Source: Actinomycetes bacterium (GTDB lineage Bacteria > Actinomycetota > Acidimicrobiia > Spongiisociales > UBA5794). From it: DNA of 49,246 bases. Shown in pieces: positions 33,602-42,421 of the stretch; positions within the stretch are counted from its first letter, which is position 1; every line of letters begins with the position of its first letter. The translations under genes were made by a program, and so were the position numbers. The notes beneath the pieces are model-generated. The model was not told the origin of the DNA and did no database searches. It saw only the letters and a program-made list of their open reading frames with translations. The DNA is taken from contig JAMBLJ010000032.1 in assembly GCA_023336815.1 (NCBI GenBank), positions 1 to 49,246 on the forward strand, read 5' to 3'.

Positions 33602-34540
33602 TCAGCTTCCGTCGTATGTGAACCAGATGACAGCGTTCCCCAGGGTGTCGGACACGATGATCGTGTCGCCATCGTTCGACCACACGGGTGAGTCCGAGCA
33701 CCATCGGATGGCCTCTGCTGGGCCACCGTCCCCATCGCAGCCTGTCGTTACCGTCACGGTGTCGCCAGGCGCCAGTACGACACCACTAGGAAACGTCAGG
33801 CGGTTGGAGGAGCTTTCATCTCGCAGCACCCAGCCCGAGAATGACACCCGGCCATACCCCTCGTTGACGAACGTGACGTACTCATCGCCGAGCGCATCAT
33901 CGTCCGGGCCCACAGGGTCGAACGCAACCTCGGCCACTCGCACGACTGGTCGGTCTGCTCGGAGCGCTTCCTCGTCGCCGCAGATCAGCGTCCCCCACAT
34001 CCCTTTGCCCGACTGGAACGCTCGAGCTTCGAGGGCCTTGAGGGAGGTGACGTGTGTGCCGCCGTTCTGTACGGCAATAGCGTTACCGTCTCGCACCATC
34101 TGTGCGTTCACGAACGTTGCTCCATCATCCGTGTCGAGGTACACGTACCGGAGGAGTCGACCGAACTGATCGAGATCGGTCTCACCGGCAACCAGGATCA
34201 GTTGCTGTCCGGAAACGAGCCCGGCCAGCAACGCGGTCGATTCCGCACCCCAGCACTCGTTTGTCTCCGGGGCGTTGATGCCGTCCAGGCGGACATCCAC
34301 GGTTGCGCCATCGACGGTCATCGTCAATGTGTCCCCGTCAACGACATCCACCACCGTGCCGAGGACCTGCTCTTCAGGGGGAGGGAGGGCAACAGTGGTG
34401 GTCGTTACACCTGATCCGTCAGGGATCGTCGTTGTTGTCGTACTCGACTCGGTGAACTCCGGCGCGGTCGGTCTGGTACCCGTGCACGCCGATGCAACCA
34501 GCATCAGGGCGAATATCCCAAAAACGGCGTTTCGTCGCAT
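33602..34540 (-). CDS. Secreted lipoprotein with thermonuclease (SNase) and lamin-tail domains
   Basis: The 312-residue protein has a lipoprotein signal with lipobox VASAC, a Thr/Pro-rich linker (about 30-55), a staphylococcal-nuclease domain (about 58-195: VVDGDTLTM, VRLDGINAPET, DQFGRLLRYV, ALEARAFQSGKGMWG) and a C-terminal lamin-tail-like beta domain (about 200-312: EYVTFVNEG, FSGWVLRDESS...LTFPSGVVLAPGDTVTV). The active-site Arg/Glu/Asp pattern appears preserved, so it should cut extracellular nucleic acid at the cell surface, for nutrition or defence. ATG 34540 is preceded at six bases by TACTGT on the minus strand (leaderless). Confidence 0.9.
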   Translation of the reverse strand: MRRNAVFGIFALMLVASACTGTRPTAPEFTESSTTTTTIPDGSGVTTTTVALPPPEEQVLGTVVDVVDGDTLTMTVDGATVDVRLDGINAPETNECWGAESTALLAGLVSGQQLILVAGETDLDQFGRLLRYVYLDTDDGATFVNAQMVRDGNAIAVQNGGTHVTSLKALEARAFQSGKGMWGTLICGDEEALRADRPVVRVAEVAFDPVGPDDDALGDEYVTFVNEGYGRVSFSGWVLRDESSSNRLTFPSGVVLAPGDTVTVTTGCDGDGGPAEAIRWCSDSPVWSNDGDTIIVSDTLGNAVIWFTYDGS

Positions 34541-34546
34541 GGGGGA

Positions 34547-34552
34547 ACAGTA
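34547..34552 (-). promoter_or_regulatory. Candidate -10 box TACTGT, leaderless nuclease-lipoprotein mRNA
   Basis: On the minus strand TACTGT, six C-rich bases and ATG 34540 follow each other, with no ribosome-binding site. Confidence 0.45.
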
Positions 34553-34611
34553 GAGCGGCTTTCACTGAACTCGCGGTCCCAGCGTGCAGATCTGAGCAGC
34601 CGTTCGACTCC

Positions 34612-34617
34612 TAGAGT
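34612..34617 (+). promoter_or_regulatory. Candidate -10 box TAGAGT for the SDR at 34650
   Basis: TAGAGT lies 32 bases before ATG 34650; the leader contains GGAGG, correctly spaced from the start. Confidence 0.35.
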
Positions 34618-34649
34618 GCCATCACAAAAGCAACCTGGAGGCACAAGAC

Positions 34650-35414
34650 ATGAGGAACCTCTTCGATCTCACGGGAACAGTCGGACTCGTAACAGGTGGA
34701 AACAACGGCATCGGACGTGCAATGGCAGGCGCTCTTGCTCAGGCGGGCGCGAACGTCGCCATCTGGGGCCGCAACGAAACCAGGAACAAGGACGCTGCAG
34801 AGTTCCTGCGCTCCCATGGTGGTGAGGTCCTGGCGCTTGAGGTAGATGTTTCAGACGAATCGGCTGTCGTGGAGGCCTTCGCTGCAACCGTAGACGGGTT
34901 CGGTCAGGTCGATACTGTGTTCGCAAACGCTGGCGTTGGATCGGGCATCACTCGTTTCGAGGACATGACGACCGATGAGTGGCGTTATATCTTTCAGGTC
35001 AACATGGATGGTGTGTTCTGGACGTTTCGCGAGGCAGTGAAACACATGAAACCCCGCGGAAACGGATCGCTCGTCGTTACGTCCTCCGTTTCGGCGGACA
35101 TCGGTTTTCCGCGAGGCGAGCACTACGCGGCGACGAAGGCGGGCGTCCGTGCCCTCATCCAGGGCATAGCTGTGGAATATGGCAAGTACGGGATACGAGC
35201 GAACGCGATCGCACCTGGATACGTAGCCACTGGCATGACGGAGGGGGTAATCAGTTCTGAGCAGTTCGAGACGAAGGTGAAACCGCGCATTCCTGTCGGC
35301 CGTTTCGGTGTGCCAGGGGACTTCGAAGGAATCGCGGTCTATCTCGCATCGGATGCATCGGTATGGCATACAGGCGACACCATCACGATCGATGGTGGTT
35401 TCCTCAACAAGTAG
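34650..35414 (+). CDS. SDR-family oxidoreductase (FabG-like)
   Basis: The 254-residue protein is a classical SDR: cofactor motif TGGNNGIG, DVSD, FANAGVG, catalytic Ser in VVTSSVSA and YAATK, and the C-terminal GDTITIDGGFL. It probably reduces or oxidises a 3-oxo/3-hydroxyacyl or similar alcohol with NAD(P). It opens the plus-strand acyl-CoA cluster and is followed 52 bases later by a second SDR with its own promoter-like TAGAAT. A strong GGAGG site precedes ATG 34650. Confidence 0.9.
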   Translation: MRNLFDLTGTVGLVTGGNNGIGRAMAGALAQAGANVAIWGRNETRNKDAAEFLRSHGGEVLALEVDVSDESAVVEAFAATVDGFGQVDTVFANAGVGSGITRFEDMTTDEWRYIFQVNMDGVFWTFREAVKHMKPRGNGSLVVTSSVSADIGFPRGEHYAATKAGVRALIQGIAVEYGKYGIRANAIAPGYVATGMTEGVISSEQFETKVKPRIPVGRFGVPGDFEGIAVYLASDASVWHTGDTITIDGGFLNK

Positions 35415-35430
35415 ACCGCATCGCGCTCGG

Positions 35431-35436
35431 TAGAAT
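35431..35436 (+). promoter_or_regulatory. Candidate -10 box TAGAAT for the MFE2-type dehydrogenase
   Basis: TAGAAT lies 30 bases before ATG 35467; the short leader contains GAGGA. Confidence 0.35.
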
Positions 35437-35466
35437 CATCGAACGGTCGCAAACAATCGAGGAATC

Positions 35467-36375
35467 ATGATCACGTTCGATGAACAGGTTGCAATCGTCA
35501 CGGGTGCAGGGCAAGGTCTTGGACGTTCACATGCACTGGCCCTTGCCAAACGGGGTGCCAGGGTCGTGGTGAACGACCTTGGTGGAACACGCGACGGAAC
35601 GGGCTCGTCCGCGACGGCTGCAGAAGCCGTGGCAGCCGAGATAGAGGCTTCCGGTGGGGAGGCGATGGCAAACGGTGCCGACGTCACCGATGCCACGGCC
35701 GTAGACGACATGGTGGCGATAGCGATCGAGCGATGGGGCCGCGTCGACATCCTCGTCAACAACGCAGGGATCCTCAGGGACAAGTCGTTCGCGAACATGG
35801 ACCAGACCGATTTCGATGTGGTCGTCAAGGTCCATCTCACGGGAACAGCGATCTGTACCAAGGCTGTCTGGAGTGTGATGCGCGATCGTGCCTACGGCCG
35901 CATCCTCGTGACAACATCGTCGTCGGGTCTGTATGGCAACTTCGGACAAGCGAACTACGGTGCAGCGAAGCTCGGTGTTGTCGGTCTGATGAACACGCTG
36001 CGGGCCGAGGGGGCAAAGTACGACATCCGTATCAATGCTCTTGCTCCTGTCGCGCACACACGGATGACCGATGATCTACTCCCAGACGAGGCGAAGGATC
36101 TGCTGAAGCCGGAAGAAGTAACCCCTGGCGTGGTGTTCCTGGTATCGAAGGATGCACCGAACGGCATGATCCTCACCGCTGGTGCCGGCGGATATGCGGC
36201 CGCCAGGATCTACGAAACCGAGGGCGTGTGGCTGGAACCAGCCGAACGCACCCCGGAGACGATCGCTTTGCGATTCGACGAGATCGTCGACCCTGCAGGG
36301 CAGCGGGAGTATCTCTCGGGAGGCGAACAGACGATGAAGTTCCTCGAGAAAGCCACACACGGCCTCTCGAACTAG
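35467..36375 (+). CDS. (3R)-hydroxyacyl-CoA dehydrogenase, MFE2-type SDR
   Basis: The 302-residue protein matches the dehydrogenase unit of peroxisomal multifunctional enzyme 2: VTGAGQGLGRSHALALAKRGARVVVNDLGG, DILVNNAGILRDKSF, catalytic Ser in VTTSSSGLYGNFGQANYGAAK, then the longer C-terminal extension after the Rossmann core (to about 300). It should oxidise (3R)-hydroxyacyl-CoA to 3-oxoacyl-CoA with NAD+, the step fed by the MaoC-type hydratase encoded at 39575 and followed by the thiolase immediately downstream (nine bases apart). This supports one beta-oxidation route. Confidence 0.9.
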   Translation: MITFDEQVAIVTGAGQGLGRSHALALAKRGARVVVNDLGGTRDGTGSSATAAEAVAAEIEASGGEAMANGADVTDATAVDDMVAIAIERWGRVDILVNNAGILRDKSFANMDQTDFDVVVKVHLTGTAICTKAVWSVMRDRAYGRILVTTSSSGLYGNFGQANYGAAKLGVVGLMNTLRAEGAKYDIRINALAPVAHTRMTDDLLPDEAKDLLKPEEVTPGVVFLVSKDAPNGMILTAGAGGYAAARIYETEGVWLEPAERTPETIALRFDEIVDPAGQREYLSGGEQTMKFLEKATHGLSN

Positions 36376-36384
36376 GAGGACACG

Positions 36385-37566
36385 ATGAAAGAAGCAGTGA
36401 TCGTATCGGCGGCCAGGACACCCATCGGGAAGGCGTATCGGGGGGCATTCAACAACCTCGAGGCGCCAAGCCTTGGTGCAGTCGCGATCAAGGCAGCCGT
36501 TGAACGCGCTGGCGTCGATCCGGCCGAGATTGACGATGTGATCATGGGTTGTGCGATGGCTCAGGGATCCCAGTTCCTGAACCTTGGCCGGCTGGCTGGT
36601 CTCGCGTCCGGGCTGCCGACCTCCGTGAGCGGCATGACGATCGATCGTCAATGCTCGTCTGGGATGATGGCGATCGCGACGGCGGCGAAACAGGTCATGT
36701 ACGACGGCATGGACACCGTGGTCGCGGGAGGCATCGAATCGATATCTCTTGCACAGAACGAGCACACCAACACATGGCGAATGATCGATCCCGCGCTCAT
36801 CGAGAAGCACCCGGCAGCCTATATGCCGATGCTCGGAACGGCTGAGGTCGTTTCGGAACGCTTCGGGATCTCACGTGATGCGCAGGACGCGTACGGATAC
36901 CAGTCCCAGATGCGCACGGCCGCGGCGCAGGAGGCAGGCGCACTCGACGAAGAGATCGTGCCTGTCACAGCAAACAAGATGTTGGTCAACCGCGAAACCG
37001 GCGAGACTTCGTACGAAGAAGTTACGCTGACCAAGGATGAAGGGAACAGGCCCTCCACGACTCTCGAAGGTCTGGCGAACCTCGGTGCAGTGAACGATGG
37101 AGGGACGATCACGGCTGGCAACGCAAGCCAGTTGTCCGATGGTGCGGCGGCAACCGTTGTTATGGATGCCGCTCTCGCTGAGAAGCGGGGGCTCGAGCCC
37201 CTCGGGTACTACCGGGGGATGGCCGTAGCCGGTGTTGATCCCGACATCATGGGGATCGGGCCCGTGTTCGCCGTCCCGAAACTCCTGGCACACGCCGGGC
37301 TCACGATGGACGACGTCGACCTCTGGGAGCTCAATGAGGCTTTTGCCGTTCAGGTGCTCTACTGCAGGGACGAGCTTGGTATCCCTGACGAGAAGCTCAA
37401 CGTCAATGGTGGTGCGATCTCTATCGGCCATCCGTATGGCATGACCGGCGCTCGTATGGTCATGCATTCGCTGATCGAGGGCAAGAAGCGCGGTGCCAGG
37501 TACGTCGTGTCCACGATGTGTGTTGGTGGGGGTATGGGTGCAGCCGGACTCTTCGAGGTAGCTTGA
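36385..37566 (+). CDS. Acetyl-CoA acyltransferase (thiolase)
   Basis: The 393-residue enzyme has the three thiolase signatures: the nucleophile Cys90 in DRQCSSGM, the His of [16 protein letters not shown] and the C-terminal acid/base Cys in [13 protein letters not shown]. It cleaves 3-oxoacyl-CoA with CoA, yielding acetyl-CoA; the FadA/AtoB-like pattern does not fix chain length. AGGAGG precedes the ATG. Its TGA overlaps the ATG of the next gene (TGATG), so the quinone-oxidoreductase-like protein is translated with it. Confidence 0.95.
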   Translation: MKEAVIVSAARTPIGKAYRGAFNNLEAPSLGAVAIKAAVERAGVDPAEIDDVIMGCAMAQGSQFLNLGRLAGLASGLPTSVSGMTIDRQCSSGMMAIATAAKQVMYDGMDTVVAGGIESISLAQNEHTNTWRMIDPALIEKHPAAYMPMLGTAEVVSERFGISRDAQDAYGYQSQMRTAAAQEAGALDEEIVPVTANKMLVNRETGETSYEEVTLTKDEGNRPSTTLEGLANLGAVNDGGTITAGNASQLSDGAAATVVMDAALAEKRGLEPLGYYRGMAVAGVDPDIMGIGPVFAVPKLLAHAGLTMDDVDLWELNEAFAVQVLYCRDELGIPDEKLNVNGGAISIGHPYGMTGARMVMHSLIEGKKRGARYVVSTMCVGGGMGAAGLFEVA

Positions 37567-38552
37567 TGCGTGCACTCATGTGCACCGAGTACGGTTCACA
37601 TGAGACGTTGACGCTTGCCGACGTCCCGGAACCGTCACCCGGTCCCGGGCAGGTCCTCATCGACGTCCACGCAGCGAGCCTGAACTTTCCAGACCTTCTC
37701 GTGATTCGCGGCGAGTACCAGTTCAAACCCGAGCCGCCCTTCATCCCTGGAGCTGAGGCTGCAGGGGTTATCAGCGCACTTGGCGAGGGGGTCACGCGCT
37801 TTGCCGTCGGTCAACGTGTGACGTCGTTCGGTGTTGCCGGGGCCTTTGCGCAGCGACGCGTAGCGGATGAAGGGATGGTGATCCCCATCCCCGACGAGAT
37901 CTCGTTCGCTACGGCAGGGGCGATGACCATGGCGTACGGAACGTCTTACCACGCGCTCGTCCAACGAGGAAGGCTCGAACCCGGCGAAACGCTCCTCGTG
38001 CTGGGAGCGTCGGGCGGGGTTGGTTCAACGGCGGTCGAGATCGGCAAGCTGCTCGGCGCAACCGTCATCGCCGCAGCGAGTTCTGAGGCCAAACTTGAGT
38101 TCTGCCGCTCCCTCGGAGCCGATCACACGATCAACTACACGACAGCGGACCTTCGTGCGACCATTAAGGAGATGACCGACGGTAGAGGGGTCGATGTCAT
38201 CTATGACCCTGTTGGTGGCGATATCGTCGAACCGGCGTTTCGTTCAATCGCTTGGGGTGGACGGTATCTCGTTATCGGCTTCGCAGCGGGTGATGTCCCT
38301 GCCATCCCGCTCAACCTGCCCCTTCTCAAGGTCGCATCGATCGTCGGTGTCTTCTTTGGCTCATTCTCCGCGAAGCAGCCAGAGCTCGCAGCAGCGAATC
38401 TCGAGTCGATCGCAACCTCGATAATCGCCGGCGATCTGAAACCACCGATCACGAAGACATTTCGACTGGATGAAGCGGTCGATGCGTTCGATCTTCTTGC
38501 GACACGCACCGCAATGGGCAAGGTCGTCCTCCAGATCTCGGACGACAGCTGA
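37566..38552 (+). CDS. NADPH:quinone oxidoreductase-like (zinc-free MDR family)
   Basis: The 328-residue protein is a medium-chain reductase without the catalytic zinc ligands: [39 protein letters not shown], the NADP motif GASGGVGSTAVEIGKLLGA and FDLLATRTAMGKVVLQ. Such enzymes reduce quinones or the double bond of enoyl-CoA and related compounds. Being coupled to the thiolase, an enoyl-CoA or enone reductase role in the same pathway is plausible but unproven. The start is ATG 37566, one base into the thiolase stop; in-frame codons further upstream lie within the thiolase gene. Confidence 0.88.
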   Translation: MRALMCTEYGSHETLTLADVPEPSPGPGQVLIDVHAASLNFPDLLVIRGEYQFKPEPPFIPGAEAAGVISALGEGVTRFAVGQRVTSFGVAGAFAQRRVADEGMVIPIPDEISFATAGAMTMAYGTSYHALVQRGRLEPGETLLVLGASGGVGSTAVEIGKLLGATVIAAASSEAKLEFCRSLGADHTINYTTADLRATIKEMTDGRGVDVIYDPVGGDIVEPAFRSIAWGGRYLVIGFAAGDVPAIPLNLPLLKVASIVGVFFGSFSAKQPELAAANLESIATSIIAGDLKPPITKTFRLDEAVDAFDLLATRTAMGKVVLQISDDS

Positions 38553-38567
38553 CAGCCACCCTCGATT

Positions 38568-39350
38568 TCACTCCCCGGACATACGATCGTTCAGGTCTTG
38601 CATGCCGGAGATCCACCGGTCGTAATCCAATGCTTTGCGTTGGAAATAGTCCAACACGATCGGGTGAGGGAGGATGAGAAAGGATTCACTCCTCATTCCG
38701 TCCACGACGGCTGTCGCGACGTCGTCGACGTCGATGGCGAGTTCTTCAACCCAATCGCGCATGTGGTCCGAGTGCTCGGCGAACGCTTCGAGCATCGGCG
38801 TGTCGACGAACATCGGACAGAGGCACGATACTTTGATACCGCTCCGCCCGTAGGTCACCGACAACCACTCGGCGAAGGCGACAGCCGCGTGTTTCGTGAC
38901 TGAGTACGGAGCGGCCCCAATATTGGTGAGGAGCCCAGCAGCAGATGCAGTTGTCACGATGTATCCGTTGCCACGATCGAGCATGCCTGGGAGCACGTGA
39001 CGCGTCGCATAGACGTGGGCCATGACGTTGACATCCCAGGTCCTCTGCCAATCCTCGTTCAAAGCGTCGACCGAACCATCGGTGGCGATGCCCGCGTTCA
39101 GGCAGAGAATATCGATGCGCCCATGACGCTCCTCAATCTCGCTCACTACCGCAGCGGTTGCGCCCTCATCGGTGACATCGAGGTCGAATGCTTCTCCACC
39201 GATCGCCGACGCAACTGTTCGAGCGCTTGATCCGTCGATATCTGTGACGATCACTGCTTCGGCGCCATCGGTTGTGAACCGATGCGCCATCGCTGCACCG
39301 ATGCCGCTGCCGGCGCCCGTAATGAGTGCGACCTTCTTCGCAATGTCCAT
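38568..39350 (-). CDS. SDR-family oxidoreductase
   Basis: The 260-residue classical SDR has TGAGSGIGAAMA, VTDIDG, LDVTDEGA, CLNAGIA, VTTASAAGLLTNIGAAPYSVTKHA (catalytic Ser, Tyr, Lys) and a C-terminus lacking the usual DGG, ending instead in a longer helix (DYFQRKALDYDRWISGM) like members acting on bulky hydrophobic alcohols or steroids. It lies on the minus strand, interrupting the plus-strand cluster. AAGGAGAG precedes ATG 39350. The 224 bases between this gene and the MaoC gene hold their two promoter regions and no other gene. Confidence 0.9.
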   Translation of the reverse strand: MDIAKKVALITGAGSGIGAAMAHRFTTDGAEAVIVTDIDGSSARTVASAIGGEAFDLDVTDEGATAAVVSEIEERHGRIDILCLNAGIATDGSVDALNEDWQRTWDVNVMAHVYATRHVLPGMLDRGNGYIVTTASAAGLLTNIGAAPYSVTKHAAVAFAEWLSVTYGRSGIKVSCLCPMFVDTPMLEAFAEHSDHMRDWVEELAIDVDDVATAVVDGMRSESFLILPHPIVLDYFQRKALDYDRWISGMQDLNDRMSGE

Positions 39351-39574
39351 AATCTCTCCTTCGATGTCGAACGTATTCTGGCAGTCTGTGATGACGTCGG
39401 CGGTTGGAGATCAACAAGGTCGAGATGGTGAGACCGGGGGATGCGACGTACGTCGCTGGTGGTACTTCTGTGGTGCCAGACTCTGCCGTCCAACGGTCGT
39501 GGGGCGCACTTCTCGACATATGAACGCTGCGAGGTGCCGGGTAGACTGCCATCCAATCACAGCGAAAGGGTGTC

Positions 39575-40042
39575 ATGCCAGTTGTACCCGCGGCGGAACT
39601 GTCGTCTCACGTCGGTGAAGAAACCGGCAAATCGTCATGGTTTACGATCGATCAGGATCGCATCAACACGTTCGCTCAAGCGACGAATGATCATCAATGG
39701 ATTCATGTGGACGTCGACGCGGCCGCTCGAGGTCCCTTCGGGGCAACGATCGCTCACGGCTTCCTGACCCAGTCTCTGCTCAGTCATCTGACGGTCGAAT
39801 CGACACTGCTACCCGATGGTGCGGTCATGTATATCAACTATGGATCCGACAAGGTGAGATTCCTCAGTCCGGTCACAGTGGGCTCGCGTATTCGCTCTGT
39901 ATCCGTTCTTAAGGGGGTGCGTGAGAAGTCGCCAGGAAAATTGCTCATCACGAACACCGTGACAGTTGAGATCGAGGGAGAGGAGACCCCTGCGCTCGTG
40001 GCCGATGTTCTGACACTTGCGATCATGGGGGATTCAGAATGA
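39575..40042 (+). CDS. MaoC-family (R)-specific enoyl-CoA hydratase / NodN-like dehydratase
   Basis: The 155-residue hot-dog protein has the hydratase-2 motif: FAQATNDHQWIHVDVDAA (catalytic Asp and His region) then FGATIAHGFLTQSLL. It would hydrate enoyl-CoA to (3R)-hydroxyacyl-CoA, the substrate of the MFE2-type dehydrogenase at 35467. It is a single-domain member, which normally dimerises. GAAAGGG precedes the ATG, and TAGACT at 39542-39547 is a possible -10 box. Its stop overlaps the next gene as ATGA. Confidence 0.9.
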   Translation: MPVVPAAELSSHVGEETGKSSWFTIDQDRINTFAQATNDHQWIHVDVDAAARGPFGATIAHGFLTQSLLSHLTVESTLLPDGAVMYINYGSDKVRFLSPVTVGSRIRSVSVLKGVREKSPGKLLITNTVTVEIEGEETPALVADVLTLAIMGDSE

Positions 40043-41241
40043 CGGAGCACCGCGAGCAGACGGTCGTTGCTGACGCAATCGATCGACTTATCGACAGCTA
40101 TCCGCCTGCAACGACTGAAGCGAAGGTTTTCTGGGGTGCGCAGTTCGATGCTGGTCTTGCCTGGGTCGACTTTCCGGAGGGCCATGGAGGGCTCGGTGTG
40201 TCCCCGAAGCACCGGGAGATGGTTCAACGCCATCTCGTCGAGGCCGACGCACCAACCTGGAACCGAACTGCGAACGTCCTCGGTATCGGGATGGGTGCTG
40301 GTGTCCTGGCAGCACACGGGACGGATGAGCAGCGCATGCGTTGGCTTCGTCCGATGTTCACGATGGATGACATATGGTGCCAACTCTTCTCCGAACCCGG
40401 AGCGGGCTCCGATGTCGCTGGACTGTCGACCCGCGCCGAACGTGATGGTGACGAATGGATTGTCAACGGCCAGAAGGTATGGACAACACTCGCACACCTT
40501 GCGAAATGGGGTCTTCTCGTTACACGTACGGACCCTGACCAGCCGAAACACAAAGGTATGACCTACTTCGTGGTCGACATGGAGGCAGAAGGCGTGGAGA
40601 TCCTGCCGCTGTACCAGATCACCGGTGAGGCCGAGTTCAACGAAGTGTTCTTCAGCGACACACGGATTCCTGATGACCAGAGAATCGACGATGTCGGTGC
40701 AGGCTGGCGGGTGGCGATGACGACACTGATGAACGAACGGGTTGCGATTGGAGGCAACCCTGTGCCCCGCAACCACGGTGCGATCGGCGTTGCAATGGAC
40801 ACATGGGCGTCATCGGGAACCGGTGATCAGGCGACTCGCAGGGAACTCGTTCGCTTGTGGGGTGAGGTCGAGGCGATGCGGCTCACAACATTGAGGGCGT
40901 CGGAGAACATGAAGGCGGGTGTGCCCGGTCCCGAAGGTTCCACGGGGAAACTCGCCTGGGCGGATCTCAACAAGGAAGTCACGTCGTTCACCGTGTCGAT
41001 GCTTGGTCTCGAGGGCGCAACGATCCCCGAGGGGTACGCACTCGAGGCCACCACGTATGACACCCGCGAGATCGAGCGTGTGATGAGTCCTCAGCGCCAC
41101 TTTCTGCGGTCCCGTGCCAACAGCATCGAGGGAGGTACGTCGGAGATCATGAGGAATATCCTTGGCGAACGAGTGCTCGGTCTCCCTGGCGAACCCCGGG
41201 TAGACAAGGATCTCCCGTGGAAGGAGGTGCCTCGTGGATAG
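40039..41241 (+). CDS. Acyl-CoA dehydrogenase, alpha-type subunit
   Basis: The 400-residue flavoprotein shows FSEPGAGSDVAGL, NGQKVWTT, and the C-terminal SIEGGTSEIMRNILGERVLGLP of the FadE family. The position of the classical catalytic Glu (YEGTS in medium-chain enzymes) reads Gly here, as in branches where the base sits elsewhere. The gene is directly joined to a second, shorter acyl-CoA dehydrogenase, the arrangement of heteromeric actinobacterial enzymes acting on sterol side chains or other bulky acyl-CoAs. It oxidises acyl-CoA to enoyl-CoA and passes electrons to ETF. It is coupled to the MaoC gene (ATGA) and overlaps the next gene by eight bases. Confidence 0.9.
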   Translation: MTEHREQTVVADAIDRLIDSYPPATTEAKVFWGAQFDAGLAWVDFPEGHGGLGVSPKHREMVQRHLVEADAPTWNRTANVLGIGMGAGVLAAHGTDEQRMRWLRPMFTMDDIWCQLFSEPGAGSDVAGLSTRAERDGDEWIVNGQKVWTTLAHLAKWGLLVTRTDPDQPKHKGMTYFVVDMEAEGVEILPLYQITGEAEFNEVFFSDTRIPDDQRIDDVGAGWRVAMTTLMNERVAIGGNPVPRNHGAIGVAMDTWASSGTGDQATRRELVRLWGEVEAMRLTTLRASENMKAGVPGPEGSTGKLAWADLNKEVTSFTVSMLGLEGATIPEGYALEATTYDTREIERVMSPQRHFLRSRANSIEGGTSEIMRNILGERVLGLPGEPRVDKDLPWKEVPRG

Positions 41242-42358
41242 CAGTCCATCCTTCACACGTACCGAAGAACAGATCATGCTGGCTCGGACGGTTCGCGAAC
41301 TCCTCGAGACGCACTCGGACCCTGACGACATTCGGGAGATGTCTCTGACCCTGGACGCGTTCGACCGAGACACGTGGCGAAACCTTGCGGAGATGGGTGT
41401 CATCGGTCTCCATGTCCCTGAGGTTTATGGAGGAGCGGGATATGGATTCGTCGAGATGGCCGTTGTGTTCGAGGAACTCGGGCGAAGGGTCACCCCCGTG
41501 CCCCTTGTGTCGTCCTTCGTTGCATCCACAGCCATTCTCGCTGCAGCCACGGAAGAGCAGCGGTCGTCACTGTTGCCTTCGGTCGCCTCCGGGGATGTCG
41601 TCGCGACGTTGGCGGTGTTCGAGGATGCGCATGGGCAACCTGGCGATTCGATGACGACGACCGCAACGCGCCGTGATGGTGGGTGGGTGCTAACGGGAAG
41701 CAAACGTTTTGTTACGGATGCTCCAGTGGCTGATCTGTTCATCGTTGCAGCCAATGTCGATGGAGGTGTTGGGCTCTTCGCGGTGTCCGTTGACAACGAA
41801 GGCGTCAGTGTGGAACCTGTGCCGTCACTCGACGGAACTCGACCACTTGGCACCGTCACGTTGTCGGCAGCACCGCTTGGGACCGATGCGTATCTCGGTG
41901 GCCAACCGAGTCCCAATGCGATCCGCGAGGCTCTCGATGCTGGTGTTGTCGCCCTAGCTCAAGAGCAGGTCGGGGGAGCGCAACGATGTCTTGAGATGTC
42001 GGTCGAGTACGCACAGTCGCGCTACCAGTTCGGACGTGCGATCGGATCCTTTCAGGCGATCAAGCACATGTGTGCGAACATGCTGGTTGCAGTGGAGCAC
42101 GCGAAGTCTGTGGCGTGGCACGCTGCTCGATCTCTCGATGATCCCGAGGAGGCTCTGATCGCCGTGCCGCTCGCAAAGTCGGTGTGTTCCGATGCATACC
42201 TGCTGGTTGCAGGGGACGCGATCCAGATCCATGGCGGCATCGGATTCACGTGGGAGCACGATGCGCACCTCTACTTCAAACGGGCGAAGTCGACATCGCT
42301 GCTGTTCGGTTCCTTAGGTGCGTACCGTGACAGGCTTGGTGACGCTCTCGGTGCATAG
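41234..42358 (+). CDS. Acyl-CoA dehydrogenase, beta-type subunit
   Basis: The 374-residue protein keeps the fold and FAD contact region (YAQSRYQFGRAIGSFQAIKH, IQIHGGIGFTWEHDAHLYFKR), but its middle domain is reduced (LTGSKRFVTDA; no SEPGAGSD) and the usual catalytic Glu loop is absent. It likely forms a heterotetramer with the preceding subunit, one supplying the base and the other the flavin site. The GTG start lies eight bases inside the upstream gene. The cluster ends here; a leaderless LLM gene follows. Confidence 0.88.
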   Translation: MDSSPSFTRTEEQIMLARTVRELLETHSDPDDIREMSLTLDAFDRDTWRNLAEMGVIGLHVPEVYGGAGYGFVEMAVVFEELGRRVTPVPLVSSFVASTAILAAATEEQRSSLLPSVASGDVVATLAVFEDAHGQPGDSMTTTATRRDGGWVLTGSKRFVTDAPVADLFIVAANVDGGVGLFAVSVDNEGVSVEPVPSLDGTRPLGTVTLSAAPLGTDAYLGGQPSPNAIREALDAGVVALAQEQVGGAQRCLEMSVEYAQSRYQFGRAIGSFQAIKHMCANMLVAVEHAKSVAWHAARSLDDPEEALIAVPLAKSVCSDAYLLVAGDAIQIHGGIGFTWEHDAHLYFKRAKSTSLLFGSLGAYRDRLGDALGA

Positions 42359-42409
42359 CCGGGTACGAAGTGGCAACGTACCCCTGCAGCGCAGCACATG
42401 CAGTGGCGG

Positions 42410-42415
42410 TAGGGT
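42410..42415 (+). promoter_or_regulatory. Candidate -10 box TAGGGT, leaderless LLM-oxidoreductase mRNA
   Basis: TAGGGT, six bases and ATG 42422 follow each other with no ribosome-binding site; this also argues for ATG 42422 over GTG 42419. Confidence 0.45.
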
Positions 42416-42421
42416 CGTGTG

